This document shows, in pieces, positions 7,914 to 17,699 of a stretch of DNA of 64,000 nt. Numbering within the stretch: the first letter of the stretch is position 1; each line of letters begins with the position of its first letter. The notes under the pieces were generated by a model, which was given only the letters and a program-made list of their open reading frames with translations, was not told the origin of the DNA and did not search any database. The stretch comes from Chromatiaceae bacterium (GTDB lineage Bacteria > Pseudomonadota > Gammaproteobacteria > Chromatiales > Chromatiaceae): the NCBI GenBank assembly GCA_024235175.1, contig JACKMX010000006.1:242372-306371 (forward strand), read 5' to 3'. The translations under genes were made by a program, and so were the position numbers.

Positions 7914-9787
7914 TAAGTAGATTGCTTTTTCAGATGGATCAGCAGCAGCGAAATGGCTGCCGGCGTCATCCCTGGAATGCGCCCCGCCTGGCCCAGGGTA
8001 AGGGGGCGGTTCCTGGACAGCTTCTCTCTTGCTTCGGTCGAAAGCCCGCGCACCTGCAGATAGTCCAGATCGGGCGGAAGTTTGACCGACTCTTTCTGCC
8101 GCATCTTGTCGATATCAATCTGCTGGCGTTTGATATAGCCCGCATACTTGGCTTGAATATCGAGCTGCTCGGCAACACTTTGATCTTCCGGGCCGGGACC
8201 AAGCTCGGGCAACTGGTTCAAAGCCTGATAGCTGCACTCCGGCCGGGCAAGCAGATCCAGTGCACGGGTCTCGTGGCTCAGTGATATTCCCAGGTCTCTT
8301 TCGATCCGGTCGCCCACCGGGGTGCCGGGCCGAATCCAGATATCCTGCAATCGCTGCCGCTCAAGCTCGATCGCCTCCTGCTTCTGTTCGAAGGCACTCC
8401 AGCGAGCATCTCCCACAACACCAAGTTCCCGCCCTTTCTCGGTCAGCCGCAGATCCGCGTTGTCTTCCCGCAACAGCAACCTGAATTCAGCACGGCTGGT
8501 AAACATGCGGTAGGGTTCACCGGTTCCGCAAGTCAGCAAATCATCCACCATAACCCCGAGGTAGGCTTGTTCCCGGCCGGGACACCAGGCTTCGATTTCA
8601 CGCAGCTTCAAAACCGCATTTATCCCTGCCAGCAATCCCTGGGCAGCCGCCTCTTCGTAGCCCGTGGTACCGTTTATCTGGCCGGCAAAGAAGAGTCCTT
8701 CGATAAATTTCGTCTCCAGCCCAGGCTTGAGGTCACGCGGGTCGAAAAAATCATACTCGATGGCATAACCCGGACGGGTAATGCGCGCCTGACTGAATCC
8801 TCTCATCGAGCGCACCAGTGCCAGCTGCACGTCGAACGGCAGTGAGGTCGATATACCGTTTGGGTAGACCTCGTTGCTGTTGAGGCCTTCAGGCTCAATG
8901 AATATCTGGTGGGAATCCCGATCTGCAAAACGTACCACTTTGTCTTCGATGGAAGGGCAATAACGCGGCCCGACACCGTCGATGACACCGGTAAACAGCG
9001 GTGATCGCGACATTCCGCCACGTATTATTTCATGCGTCTCTGTGTTGGTATGGGTGATATGACAACAGAGCTGTTGCGGGTGCTCTTCTCGCGACCCCAG
9101 GAAGGAGAAAACCGGCGTTGGCTGATCGCCCGGCTGCTGCTGCAGGCCGGAATAGTCGATGCTGCGGCTATCGATACGCGGAGGCGTACCGGTCTTCAGC
9201 CGCTCAACGTGAAACGGCAATTCGCGCAGCCTTCTGGAGAGCGCATTGGCCGGCGGGTCACCGAGTCGTCCACCTTCAAAACTGTTCAGTCCGACATGGA
9301 TCCGGCCTCCCAAAAAGGTGCCAGTGGTCAGTATCACCGACGGAGCGCGAAATTTGAGACCGATCTGGGTAATCACACCAGTAACACGGTTATGCTCTAT
9401 GATCAGATCGTCTACCGCCTGCTGAAACAGCTCGAGTCCAGGCTGGTTCTCCAGCACCCTCCGCACCGCCGCCCGATAGAGCTGGCGGTCAGCTTGGGCA
9501 CGGGTGGCACGCACCGCCGGGCCTTTGCGTGCGTTAAGGATGCGAAACTGAATTCCGGCACGATCTGTCGCCCGGGCCATCAGTCCATCCAGCGCGTCCA
9601 CCTCCTTGACCAGGTGGCCTTTGCCGATGCCACCTATTGCCGGGTTACAGCTCATCTGTCCTAAAGTTTCAATATTGTGGCTAAGCAATAGGGTATGGGC
9701 GCCCATACGGGCGGCCGCAAGCGCCGCCTCTGTACCGGCATGTCCACCACCCACCACAATGACATCGTAAGAATCGGAGTAGAACAT
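7913..9787 (-). CDS. mnmG: tRNA uridine-5-carboxymethylaminomethyl modification enzyme MnmG
   Basis: MnmG/GidA (624 aa) is the FAD- and folate-dependent partner of MnmE. Together they make the cmnm5 modification at the wobble uridine of certain tRNAs. The N-terminal FAD-binding motif GGGHAGTEAALAAARMG starts near residue 12. The GTPPRIDSRSID block and the MFTSRAEFRLLLREDNAD signature follow. Length is standard. It is the first gene of the mnmG-rsmG pair. Its partner mnmE lies only about 5 kb away but is separated by a plus-strand cassette. Confidence 0.97.
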   Translation of the reverse strand: MFYSDSYDVIVVGGGHAGTEAALAAARMGAHTLLLSHNIETLGQMSCNPAIGGIGKGHLVKEVDALDGLMARATDRAGIQFRILNARKGPAVRATRAQADRQLYRAAVRRVLENQPGLELFQQAVDDLIIEHNRVTGVITQIGLKFRAPSVILTTGTFLGGRIHVGLNSFEGGRLGDPPANALSRRLRELPFHVERLKTGTPPRIDSRSIDYSGLQQQPGDQPTPVFSFLGSREEHPQQLCCHITHTNTETHEIIRGGMSRSPLFTGVIDGVGPRYCPSIEDKVVRFADRDSHQIFIEPEGLNSNEVYPNGISTSLPFDVQLALVRSMRGFSQARITRPGYAIEYDFFDPRDLKPGLETKFIEGLFFAGQINGTTGYEEAAAQGLLAGINAVLKLREIEAWCPGREQAYLGVMVDDLLTCGTGEPYRMFTSRAEFRLLLREDNADLRLTEKGRELGVVGDARWSAFEQKQEAIELERQRLQDIWIRPGTPVGDRIERDLGISLSHETRALDLLARPECSYQALNQLPELGPGPEDQSVAEQLDIQAKYAGYIKRQQIDIDKMRQKESVKLPPDLDYLQVRGLSTEAREKLSRNRPLTLGQAGRIPGMTPAAISLLLIHLKKQST

Positions 9788-9999
9788 CGGTTATCCAAAA
9801 TATATTTGCGGCTGACATTTTATCCGGGAATTGAGCTTTGCACAGCTTTGATTGGATCAGATCAGCCCGGTGAAAAATTATCCTGCGGTTATCGGTCCAT
9901 GTATGTGAGGGAAGTGTCGTTGTCAAATGGTTTTGGCCATCACAGGAAGAGATGGTGGAAGCTGTATGCCGGCTTTAGCGACGACACGCCAACAGATGT

Positions 10000-10029
10000 G
10001 CTCACTTCCGGCGTTGTCCGGAAGTGAGC
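10000..10029. repeat. perfect 12-bp hairpin upstream of redoxin gene
   Basis: Perfect inverted repeat with 12-bp arms (10000-10011 and 10018-10029) and a 6-base loop, ending 40 bases before the redoxin ATG. No T-run follows on either strand, so it is more likely an mRNA structure, an operator or a weak terminator for read-through than a canonical terminator. Confidence 0.55.
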
Positions 10030-10069
10030 GAGCTCCACCCTGGAAAAAGAATGAGGTATACAGCTTGTT

Positions 10070-10630
10070 ATGACGACTCGGTTAAACTATGAAATTCGGA
10101 TTTGTTGCCAATCCGTCTTGCTCATCAGCCTCTTTTTTTTATGCACCGGCAACAGCTTGGCGGCCAAACAACTTCCTCGACCGGCACCGGAATTCACTCA
10201 CCAAAAGAGCGATGCGTGGCTTAATTCAAAACCTTTGTCGCTTGAGGAGTTGCGCGGAAAAGTTGTTCTACTCGATTTCTGGACTTTCGACTGCTGGAAC
10301 TGCTATCGCTCTTTCCCCTGGCTGCGCACCCTAGAATCTCAATTGGAAAACCGTGAGTTCATGGTCATTGGCATCCATACCCCCGAGTTTGAACACGAAC
10401 GTAACAGAAACCGCCTGGTGGAGAAGGTCAGGATATATGAGCTCAGTCACCCGATCATGATAGACAACGATTTCTCTTTCTGGAATGCCGTGGGCAGCAG
10501 ATACTGGCCGAGTTTTTTTATACTGGACAAGAAAGGAGTGATTCGGGCCAGTTATTTTGGTCAGATCGATCAGCACAGTGCCCAGGCGGAGAAAATTGAA
10601 AGGATGGTCGAAGAGCTGCTGTCAGAATAA
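10070..10630 (+). CDS. exported thioredoxin-like (redoxin) protein
   Basis: 186-aa protein with a hydrophobic N-terminal signal segment (residues about 11-32, ending SLAA), so it is probably periplasmic. A thioredoxin fold follows, with the active-site pair Cys75-Trp-Asn-Cys78. CWNC is typical of the DipZ/YfcM-like redoxin subgroup, in contrast to the usual CGPC. The cis-proline region is visible as RYWPSFFILD. It likely reduces or oxidises disulfides outside the cytoplasm; the partner is unknown. It precedes the moxR gene by 59 bases on the same strand and may be co-transcribed. Confidence 0.82.
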   Translation: MTTRLNYEIRICCQSVLLISLFFLCTGNSLAAKQLPRPAPEFTHQKSDAWLNSKPLSLEELRGKVVLLDFWTFDCWNCYRSFPWLRTLESQLENREFMVIGIHTPEFEHERNRNRLVEKVRIYELSHPIMIDNDFSFWNAVGSRYWPSFFILDKKGVIRASYFGQIDQHSAQAEKIERMVEELLSE

Positions 10631-10689
10631 AGCGTTATCATAGGTTCTGATTCAAGATAGACGGGGCCGATGCCGACAGCTGTGTAATT

Positions 10690-11607
10690 ATGAACAACTC
10701 TTTAGACCGACTTGTTCTGGAAGCGGGAAAGATCGTTCTCGGCAAGGAGCACACCATCCGTCTGGCACTTGCCTGCCTGCTCGCCCGGGGCCATCTATTG
10801 ATCGAGGACCTTCCGGGAGTCGGTAAAACCACACTGGCTCATCTGCTCGCCCGATTGCTGGGACTCGACTACCAGCGCATCCAGTTCACCAGCGACCTTC
10901 TGCCGGCAGATATCATAGGCAACTCGGTTTACAACCGGGAGGAGGGGAGTTTCAGTTTTCACCCCGGTCCGGTCTTTTCGCAATTGGTTTTGGCCGATGA
11001 AATCAACCGGGCAACTCCGAAAGCCCAGAGTGCCCTGCTGGAGGCGATGGAGGAGCAACAGGTAACCGTTGATGGCACCAGCTACCCGCTGCCGAAACCT
11101 TTTTTTGTAGTTGCCACTCAAAACCCGGCACACCAGATCGGCACCTTTCCGCTTCCGGAATCTCAGTTGGACCGTTTTCTGATGCGGGTGGAGCTGGGCT
11201 ATCCGGATAGCAGATCGGAACGGCTGCTGCTCACCGGCAGTGACCGAAGAGAGCTGCTGTATAAGCTGGAACCTTGCCTTGACCAGGCACAATTGCAGTC
11301 GCTGCAAGCTCAGGTAAACGAGGTGCACGTCTCCGCTGCCATACTTGACTACTGTCAGGCGCTGCTGGAATTCAGCCGCAACAGCCCTGGTTTCAGTCGC
11401 GGGCTCTCTCCCAGGGCAGGGCTTGCGTTGTTGCGCAGTGCCAAGGCTTGGGCGCTGCTGTCAGGCCGTTTCCAGCTGCTGCCCGAAGACGTACAGGCAG
11501 TATTGCCCGCAACGGTCGGTCACCGGCTGCACTCCAGCGCAGAAACCGGCAAGGAGGAGGGGGCGATGCTGGCAAGATTTCTGATCGAATCGGTCCCTAT
11601 ACCCTGA
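10690..11607 (+). CDS. MoxR family AAA+ ATPase
   Basis: 305-aa MoxR-type AAA+ ATPase. Walker A is GVGKTT (residues 43-48). Walker B is LVLADEINRA. The sensor region ATQNPAHQIGTFPLPESQLDRF is characteristic of the family, and the C-terminal lid domain is present. MoxR proteins act as chaperones for metal-cofactor or membrane enzymes and are almost always linked to DUF58 genes. Here the DUF58 and transglutaminase genes follow directly. The substrate complex is not evident from this locus. Confidence 0.93.
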   Translation: MNNSLDRLVLEAGKIVLGKEHTIRLALACLLARGHLLIEDLPGVGKTTLAHLLARLLGLDYQRIQFTSDLLPADIIGNSVYNREEGSFSFHPGPVFSQLVLADEINRATPKAQSALLEAMEEQQVTVDGTSYPLPKPFFVVATQNPAHQIGTFPLPESQLDRFLMRVELGYPDSRSERLLLTGSDRRELLYKLEPCLDQAQLQSLQAQVNEVHVSAAILDYCQALLEFSRNSPGFSRGLSPRAGLALLRSAKAWALLSGRFQLLPEDVQAVLPATVGHRLHSSAETGKEEGAMLARFLIESVPIP

Positions 11608-11672
11608 CAGAACACGGTAGGTTTTAAGAGGCTATCGGGCGTTGAGTTATCCGGTATATTTACTTCATATCA

Positions 11673-12617
11673 ATGAAATTCCGACTCTTGAACTCACTGC
11701 GTAGAATAGCCCGCCCGGACAGCGCAGGAAAAACCTTAATCGCACCACGCAGCATCTACATTCTTCCCACCGGTTACGGTTTTCTCTATGCCGTACTGCT
11801 GCTGTTGATGCTGCTGGGGTCGGTAAACTACGCCAACAATCTTGGCTTTCTTCTGACGTTTCTTCTAATCGGACTGGGATTGGTGGCGATGCTGCATACT
11901 TGGCGCAATCTGGTCGGACTGGAGCTGGAGAGCGGTCGTGCGGCGCCGGTATTCGCTGGCGACGATGCTCATTTCGAGATACGTCTTATCAATCGTCGCC
12001 GCTGGTCGAGGCCGGGTATACAGATTCAAATTGAGGGCCGTTCACCGATAATCACCGATCTCCGTCCGGCAGAGGCGGAGACCCTTACGCTCTCGGCCAA
12101 GAGCAGCTGTCGCGGCAGATTATCTCTGCCGCGGTTCACAACCTCCACCCGGTATCCTTTGGGGCTCTTTAATGCCTGGGTCTATGTGGAACTCGATGCT
12201 CTCTGCCTGGTTTATCCGAAGCCAGGAAAAAATATGCCGGAGATCCCAACACCCGAATACAGCCACAGCCAGATGGGAGACAGGGGAGTGGGGGCAGACG
12301 ATTTCGCCGGGTTGCGCCACTATCGACCCGGCGACTCTCCACGCCATATAAACTGGAAAGCTCTGGCGCGCGAACAGGGACTCCAGACCAAACTGTTCGG
12401 GGGGGATCGTGCCGAAAGATGCTGGCTCAATTGGTACCACCTGTCCGGGGAGAGCGAACAGCGGCTGAGTCAACTCTGTCGCGGCGTGCTTGATGCCAGC
12501 TCACAGGATATTGAGTTCGGCCTGAAACTGCCGGGCCATGAATTCAAACCTGCACGAGGCCAGCAGCATCGCCTGGAGTGCCTTAGTGCATTGGCGCTGT
12601 TCGGAGAGCCGGGATGA
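11673..12617 (+). CDS. DUF58 domain membrane protein
   Basis: 314-aa protein with two hydrophobic segments (residues about 29-50 and 52-71) followed by the DUF58 signature around GVGADDFAGLRHYRPGDSPRHINW. That motif is characteristic of the MoxR-associated DUF58 family, which may carry a von Willebrand-like fold. It lies between the moxR and tgpA-type genes. The stop overlaps the next start by 4 bases, so co-translation is likely. Biochemical function is not established for the family. Confidence 0.9.
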   Translation: MKFRLLNSLRRIARPDSAGKTLIAPRSIYILPTGYGFLYAVLLLLMLLGSVNYANNLGFLLTFLLIGLGLVAMLHTWRNLVGLELESGRAAPVFAGDDAHFEIRLINRRRWSRPGIQIQIEGRSPIITDLRPAEAETLTLSAKSSCRGRLSLPRFTTSTRYPLGLFNAWVYVELDALCLVYPKPGKNMPEIPTPEYSHSQMGDRGVGADDFAGLRHYRPGDSPRHINWKALAREQGLQTKLFGGDRAERCWLNWYHLSGESEQRLSQLCRGVLDASSQDIEFGLKLPGHEFKPARGQQHRLECLSALALFGEPG

Positions 12618-14587
12618 GAGCCGCATCTCACACCCCGCTCTCCAGACTGCAGCAATATTTACTGCTGGCTCTGCTTACGCTGACAGCGCTGCCGCATGTG
12701 CTGAATATGGATAGCCGTATCAGTGCGTTTTTTTTCGTGCTTGTGGTGTATCGAACTCTGGCCGTAAATAAAGCCGCACTGCGCCCCGGTAGATTGCTGC
12801 TGTTTCTGATTACACTGGGTACTGTCGGAATCGTGCTTATGCGGTATCCGATACTGTTTGGAAGGGAACCGGGCGTCGCTTTGCTCATCGCCATGCTGGC
12901 GCTCAAGCTGATGGAAATGAGGGTTCGCCGTGATATCCACATTCTGGTTTTTATCGGCTATTTTACGCTGATCACCCAATTCCTCTATCGGGATGAGGCC
13001 TGGCTGATTTTCTATGCAATGATTCTGGTGGTTGCGCTTACCGCTCTGCTGGTCGAGAGTAATCGCCATGCGCCTTCCCCAACTTCATACCGGTCATTGG
13101 GCGTGGCAGTTTCGCTGCTGGTGCAGGCGCTGCCGTTGATGATTGTGCTGTTTATCTTCTTCCCGCGCTTCAGCTCCCCTTTGTGGAGCCTGGGCGCCGA
13201 AACCGGTCAGGCGGTGAGCGGTGTCAGCGGCACTATTTCCCCGGGAAGTATCAGCCGTCTCAGCCGCTCGTCAGAGGTCGCATTCCGGGTTGATTTCAAG
13301 CATGAAATACCACCTCCTGCGCAACGTTACTGGCGTGGACCTGTATTCTGGTCTTCGGATGGAAAAAACTGGGATACCGATGATGAGGGAGATTTAGCCG
13401 GCAACGACCTGATAAGCCTGGGTCCGGCAATCGAGTATGAGATCACCTTGGAACCCACCCCCGGAAATTGGCTCTATGCCCTGGAGTTGCCAACCAGAAT
13501 TCCAAAGGATTCAGAGCTCAAATCGGACTATCAACTGATCAGCAAAAAGCCGATTAAGCGCAGAATCCGATACCATGCCAGTTCTGTACTTGATCATCGT
13601 ACCGGTCGGCTGAGTGAGAAGGAGCAGCAGAAAGGACTGCAACTGCCGCCGGGTGTCACGGCTCGTATGCTTGACCTGGTGGCTGGCTGGCAGCAACAGA
13701 GCAGTTCCGATGCGGAGATAGTGATCAAAGCCCTGGACTACTTTCGGCAGCAGGAATTCTACTATACGCTTTATCCCCCGATCCTTGGAGATAATCCCGC
13801 GGACCAGTTTCTGTTCCAAAGCCGCCGTGGCTTTTGTGAACACTACGCCACCAGCTTCACGCTGTTGATGCGGATCGCCGGTATCCCCGCCCGGGTGGTC
13901 GGTGGCTATCAGGGTGGTCAGGTCAACCCACTTGGCGATTACCTGATCGTACGCCAGTCCGATGCCCATGCCTGGGCCGAAGTGTGGATAGAGGGGAAGG
14001 GGTGGCAGCGGGTCGATCCAACCGTTGCGGTCGCTCCCGAACGCATTGAACAATCCATCGACCCGACCCTGATGAGCGACGCCATCGGTGCCCCGATCCG
14101 TTTCATTGAGGTAAACAGCGGATTGTTGCGTGCTGTTATCAGACAACTGCAATGGGGTACAGATGCACTCAGTGCATCCTGGCATCGTTGGGTATTGGGC
14201 TATTCCCGGGAGCGCCAGCTCTATTTAATGCAATTGCTCGGTATCGGTTTTCTGCAAGGACCCAAACTGGCCTACGGTATGATCGGTATCACCGGCTTCT
14301 GCATCATTTTCCTCACCCTGGTTCTCCTGTATCGCGTCAAGGAAAGACGGGATCCGGTTTACGCAACATATCTCGGTTTCTGTCGCCGGCTGCAGCGTAG
14401 CGGTATAGTGCGAATGACTCACGAAGGACCCGGCGACTTCGCCAACCGTGTTATTGCCGAACGCCCGGATCTGCAGAACAGGGTAGCCAGGATTACAGGA
14501 CTCTATATCGGAATCCGCTATGGGCGCCAGGACACAAAACTTAATCGCCGCCGCTTCAGGAACCTGGTTCGTGGATTTCACCCCTAG
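12614..14587 (+). CDS. tgpA: TgpA-like membrane transglutaminase (DUF3488 + transglutaminase core)
   Basis: 657-aa membrane protein. About six N-terminal membrane helices (residues 15-180, DUF3488) are followed by a periplasmic transglutaminase-like domain. The Cys-His-Asp triad is visible: RGFCEHYATSFTLLMR, DAHAWAEVW and WQRVDPT. Another membrane helix lies near residue 560, and a cytoplasmic DUF4129-like tail follows. Pseudomonas TgpA is an essential member of this family. It ends the MoxR-DUF58-TgpA cassette. The substrate, probably a periplasmic protein, is unknown. Confidence 0.92.
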   Translation: MRAASHTPLSRLQQYLLLALLTLTALPHVLNMDSRISAFFFVLVVYRTLAVNKAALRPGRLLLFLITLGTVGIVLMRYPILFGREPGVALLIAMLALKLMEMRVRRDIHILVFIGYFTLITQFLYRDEAWLIFYAMILVVALTALLVESNRHAPSPTSYRSLGVAVSLLVQALPLMIVLFIFFPRFSSPLWSLGAETGQAVSGVSGTISPGSISRLSRSSEVAFRVDFKHEIPPPAQRYWRGPVFWSSDGKNWDTDDEGDLAGNDLISLGPAIEYEITLEPTPGNWLYALELPTRIPKDSELKSDYQLISKKPIKRRIRYHASSVLDHRTGRLSEKEQQKGLQLPPGVTARMLDLVAGWQQQSSSDAEIVIKALDYFRQQEFYYTLYPPILGDNPADQFLFQSRRGFCEHYATSFTLLMRIAGIPARVVGGYQGGQVNPLGDYLIVRQSDAHAWAEVWIEGKGWQRVDPTVAVAPERIEQSIDPTLMSDAIGAPIRFIEVNSGLLRAVIRQLQWGTDALSASWHRWVLGYSRERQLYLMQLLGIGFLQGPKLAYGMIGITGFCIIFLTLVLLYRVKERRDPVYATYLGFCRRLQRSGIVRMTHEGPGDFANRVIAERPDLQNRVARITGLYIGIRYGRQDTKLNRRRFRNLVRGFHP

Positions 14588-14657
14588 CCAAAATAGGGAA
14601 AAATCACCCCGAAGTTTACCTACAGCCTGGTGAAATATGTGGTTTGTACCCGTACTC

Positions 14658-16004
14658 CTACTTTCCAATACAGAAACTGGAGAAAATCCTTCCAAGGAGA
14701 TCTTCTGAACTAAACTCTCCAGTGATTTCCGACAGCGAATACTGAGCCTGGCGTAAATCTTCCGCCAGCAGCTCGCCGGAAACCGCTGAGAGCAGCGCCC
14801 GTTCACCTGTCAGTAAACACTTACTTGCAGTTGTTAGAGCCTCCAGATGCCGTCTGCGGGCAATAAATGCACCTTCCTGACTACCCTGATAGCCGACGCT
14901 CTGTTGCAGATGCCGACGCAACAGATCAACTCCCTGACCATTGCGGGCAGAGAGGGAGACTTCGGTTCCAGCAGCTGTCTCCCGCGTGCCTGGAAGGCGA
15001 CCGGTTAAATCGATCTTGTTACGAACCAGGGTAAGCGGAACACCTTCGGGAAGGCTGCTCCGATCCAGCAGTTCGTGATCCGGATCGATCTGATCATCGA
15101 AAATCCAGAGCACGCGGTCGGCCTTTCTAATCTGCTCACGGGCTCTGCGTACACCCTCCTGTTCAACCGGATCTTCGCTCTCCCTCAGTCCGGCGGTATC
15201 AATCAGGTGCAATGGCATACCATCAATCTGTATGGACTCCCGCAGAAGGTCGCGTGTCGTTCCCGGTACATCGGTGACTATAGCTGATTCACGACCTGCA
15301 AGCTTGTTCAGCAGGCTTGATTTGCCTGCATTTGGACGACCCGCTATAACCAGTGTCATCCCCTCCCGCAGCAGACTGCCAATCCGTGCACTCTCTTTCA
15401 GATCATTCAAATCCAGGATGATCGAATGTAAGTCAGCACTTACTTTTCCATCACTCAGGAAATCTATCTCTTCCTCCGGAAAATCGATAGCCGCTTCAAC
15501 GTAAATCCGCAGATGGATCAGGCTCTCCACCAACCGGTGAATCCGGGAGGAAAATTCACCCTCCAGAGAACGGACAGCAAGACGGGCGGCGGCGACGGTA
15601 TCGCTCTCTATAAGATCGGCCACGGCTTCCGCCTGTGCCAAATCCAGCTTGCCGTTGAGAAATGCACGCCTGCTGAATTCGCCCGGCTCGGCTAAACGTG
15701 CCCCGCACTCCAGGCAACGCTGCAGCAGCAGATCCATGACCACAGGACCACCGTGGCCTTGCAACTCCAGCACATCCTCTCCTGTGAATGAGTTGGGAGC
15801 CGAAAAGAAAAGAGCTATACCCTCGTCGATAATCTCTCCCCGGGCGTCTCGGAAGCGGGAAAAATCAGCTACTCTCGGCTCAGGAAGACGCCCCAGTATC
15901 GCTTTACTTAGAGTTGCAGTGTCCCGGCCTGAAACTCTTATAATGCCAACACCACCTTTACCGGGCGGAGTGGCAATTGCCGCGATTGTCTCCCCAGAAG
16001 TCAC
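14658..16004 (-). CDS. mnmE: tRNA modification GTPase MnmE
   Basis: MnmE/TrmE (448 aa) is the GTPase partner of MnmG in wobble uridine modification. The N-terminal folate-binding domain begins with ETIAAIATPPGKGGVGIIRVSG. The G domain shows G1 GRPNAGKSSLL, G3 DTAGLRES and G4 NKID. The C-terminal end carries the catalytic Cys motif FCIGK. Length is standard. It lies 21 bases after yidC on the minus strand, in the conserved rpmH-rnpA-yidC-mnmE order. Confidence 0.97.
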   Translation of the reverse strand: MTSGETIAAIATPPGKGGVGIIRVSGRDTATLSKAILGRLPEPRVADFSRFRDARGEIIDEGIALFFSAPNSFTGEDVLELQGHGGPVVMDLLLQRCLECGARLAEPGEFSRRAFLNGKLDLAQAEAVADLIESDTVAAARLAVRSLEGEFSSRIHRLVESLIHLRIYVEAAIDFPEEEIDFLSDGKVSADLHSIILDLNDLKESARIGSLLREGMTLVIAGRPNAGKSSLLNKLAGRESAIVTDVPGTTRDLLRESIQIDGMPLHLIDTAGLRESEDPVEQEGVRRAREQIRKADRVLWIFDDQIDPDHELLDRSSLPEGVPLTLVRNKIDLTGRLPGTRETAAGTEVSLSARNGQGVDLLRRHLQQSVGYQGSQEGAFIARRRHLEALTTASKCLLTGERALLSAVSGELLAEDLRQAQYSLSEITGEFSSEDLLGRIFSSFCIGK

Positions 16005-16025
16005 AATCCGCGCGAGGAGTGTCGG

Positions 16026-17699
16026 CTACCCCGCCTTCTCGATCTTTCGGGTGATAACCCACTGCTGGGTTATGGAAAGAATGTTGTTGGTTACCCAATA
16101 GAGAACCAGTCCGGAAGGAAAGAAAGCGAAAAAGACCGTGAACACGAAGGGCAGTGACATCATGATCTTGGCCTGCATTGGATCCGGCGGTGCCGGATTA
16201 AGCTTCTGTTGTATGAACATGGAGATACCCATGATCAGCGGCAACACATAAAAAGGGTCTTTAATGGATAAATCTTTGATCCAGAATATCCATGGTGCCT
16301 GACGCAGTTCGACACTCTCCAGCAGAACCCAGTAGAGGGCGATGAAAACCGGAATCTGCACCACGATCGGAAGACAGCCGCCAAGCGGGTTAATCTTCTC
16401 TTTTTTGTACATCTCCATCATAGCCTGGTTGAGGCGCTGTTTGTCATCTCCGTAGCGATCTTTCAGCGCCTGTATGCGCGGTGTCATCTTGCGCATATTG
16501 GCCATAGACTTGTAGCTGGTTTCAGAGAGTTTGTAGAAGAGCAGCTTGATGATCAACGTCAGCACAATGATCGACCAGCCCCAATTACCTAACACACCGT
16601 GAATTTTTCCCAGTAACCAGAAGATCGGCTTGGCGACTACCGTCAACCATCCATAATCGACCGTCAGTTCCAGTCCTGGTGCAATCGCCTCCAGCTCATG
16701 CTGAAGTTTAGGACCCGCAACAAAACCGCTGGAGAAGATGTGGCTGCCGCCTGCTGCCAGATTGACTGAAGGGGTGTAGGCTCCAAGAACATAACGCTGA
16801 CCGGGGAGGACATTGGTGTAAAAATGATCGGTCTGCTCTGTAGGCGGGACCCATGCGCCAATAAAATAGTGCTGAAGCATGGCAACCCATCCACCCTTAA
16901 CTTCGAGGGAGAGCGCATTCTCCTCCATTTTTTCGAAAGAAATTTTTTCGTACTTATTCTCCTGTGTGTATATGGCTCCGCCAGTGTAGGTATAGAGGAA
17001 CTGTGAACCCGCTGGTTTTTCACCCGGCAGCCCGCGCATCAATTGCCGATACTCACGGCCCGACCATGATGACTCGGTGGGATTATCCACCTGATGCTCA
17101 ACCTTAACCAGGTAACTGCCCCGAGTGAATATGAAACGCTTGGTAACACGAACACCTTTTGGACTCGTCCACAACAGCTCAACTTTGAGGCTATTTTTAT
17201 CCCCCATGTTGTAGCTCTGCACTTCAGTTTGATACTGAGACTCATGAGTGGGAGCTTCCTCTTTCTCCAAACCTATAAGACCCGACTGGGCAACGAACAG
17301 ATCGGGAGAGGTGGGCCGCAGCAATGTGAACTTAGCATCCTTCTGCTCAAGGGACACCGGGTATTCGTTAAGCAGGAGCGAGAGAATAGTACCGCCCCGG
17401 GTATCAATTTCTACAGAGAAGAGATCTGTAGTGACTTCTATCTTACCAGTGATTTTCTCCACGGAATCACCGGTACCCGGTACTGCCCCGGCAAACGGGC
17501 TGCTGATGGAAGCCGGATCTGCCACCTTGGCTGAAGGAATAGAGGAAGCGGAATCTACGGGCCTACCCGGAGCGACTTCAGATTGCGTGGCTGCAGTCTC
17601 TTGCGGAGGTTTTGGGCCATAATCTTCATTCCAGGCCTGCCAAAGCATGAGAACAATGAAGGCCAGGGTGAAAACCAATATGAGACGAAGATTATCCAT
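16026..17699 (-). CDS. yidC: membrane protein insertase YidC
   Basis: YidC (557 aa) inserts and folds inner-membrane proteins, alone or with SecYEG. The start MDNLRLILVFTLAFIVLMLWQ gives the first membrane helix. A large periplasmic domain (about residues 60-340) follows, then the conserved five-helix core with NWGWSIIVLTLIIKLLFYKLS and GCLPIVVQIPVFIALYWVL. The ATG chosen overlaps the rnpA stop by 8 bases; an upstream in-frame start would overlap rnpA further and lacks family support. No yidD gene is present between rnpA and yidC. Confidence 0.96.
   Translation of the reverse strand: MDNLRLILVFTLAFIVLMLWQAWNEDYGPKPPQETAATQSEVAPGRPVDSASSIPSAKVADPASISSPFAGAVPGTGDSVEKITGKIEVTTDLFSVEIDTRGGTILSLLLNEYPVSLEQKDAKFTLLRPTSPDLFVAQSGLIGLEKEEAPTHESQYQTEVQSYNMGDKNSLKVELLWTSPKGVRVTKRFIFTRGSYLVKVEHQVDNPTESSWSGREYRQLMRGLPGEKPAGSQFLYTYTGGAIYTQENKYEKISFEKMEENALSLEVKGGWVAMLQHYFIGAWVPPTEQTDHFYTNVLPGQRYVLGAYTPSVNLAAGGSHIFSSGFVAGPKLQHELEAIAPGLELTVDYGWLTVVAKPIFWLLGKIHGVLGNWGWSIIVLTLIIKLLFYKLSETSYKSMANMRKMTPRIQALKDRYGDDKQRLNQAMMEMYKKEKINPLGGCLPIVVQIPVFIALYWVLLESVELRQAPWIFWIKDLSIKDPFYVLPLIMGISMFIQQKLNPAPPDPMQAKIMMSLPFVFTVFFAFFPSGLVLYWVTNNILSITQQWVITRKIEKAG

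Noticed and set aside
17081..17095. TTATCCACC in yidC as a DnaA box
   Set aside because: One mismatch at a conserved end base and within a coding gene; not counted.
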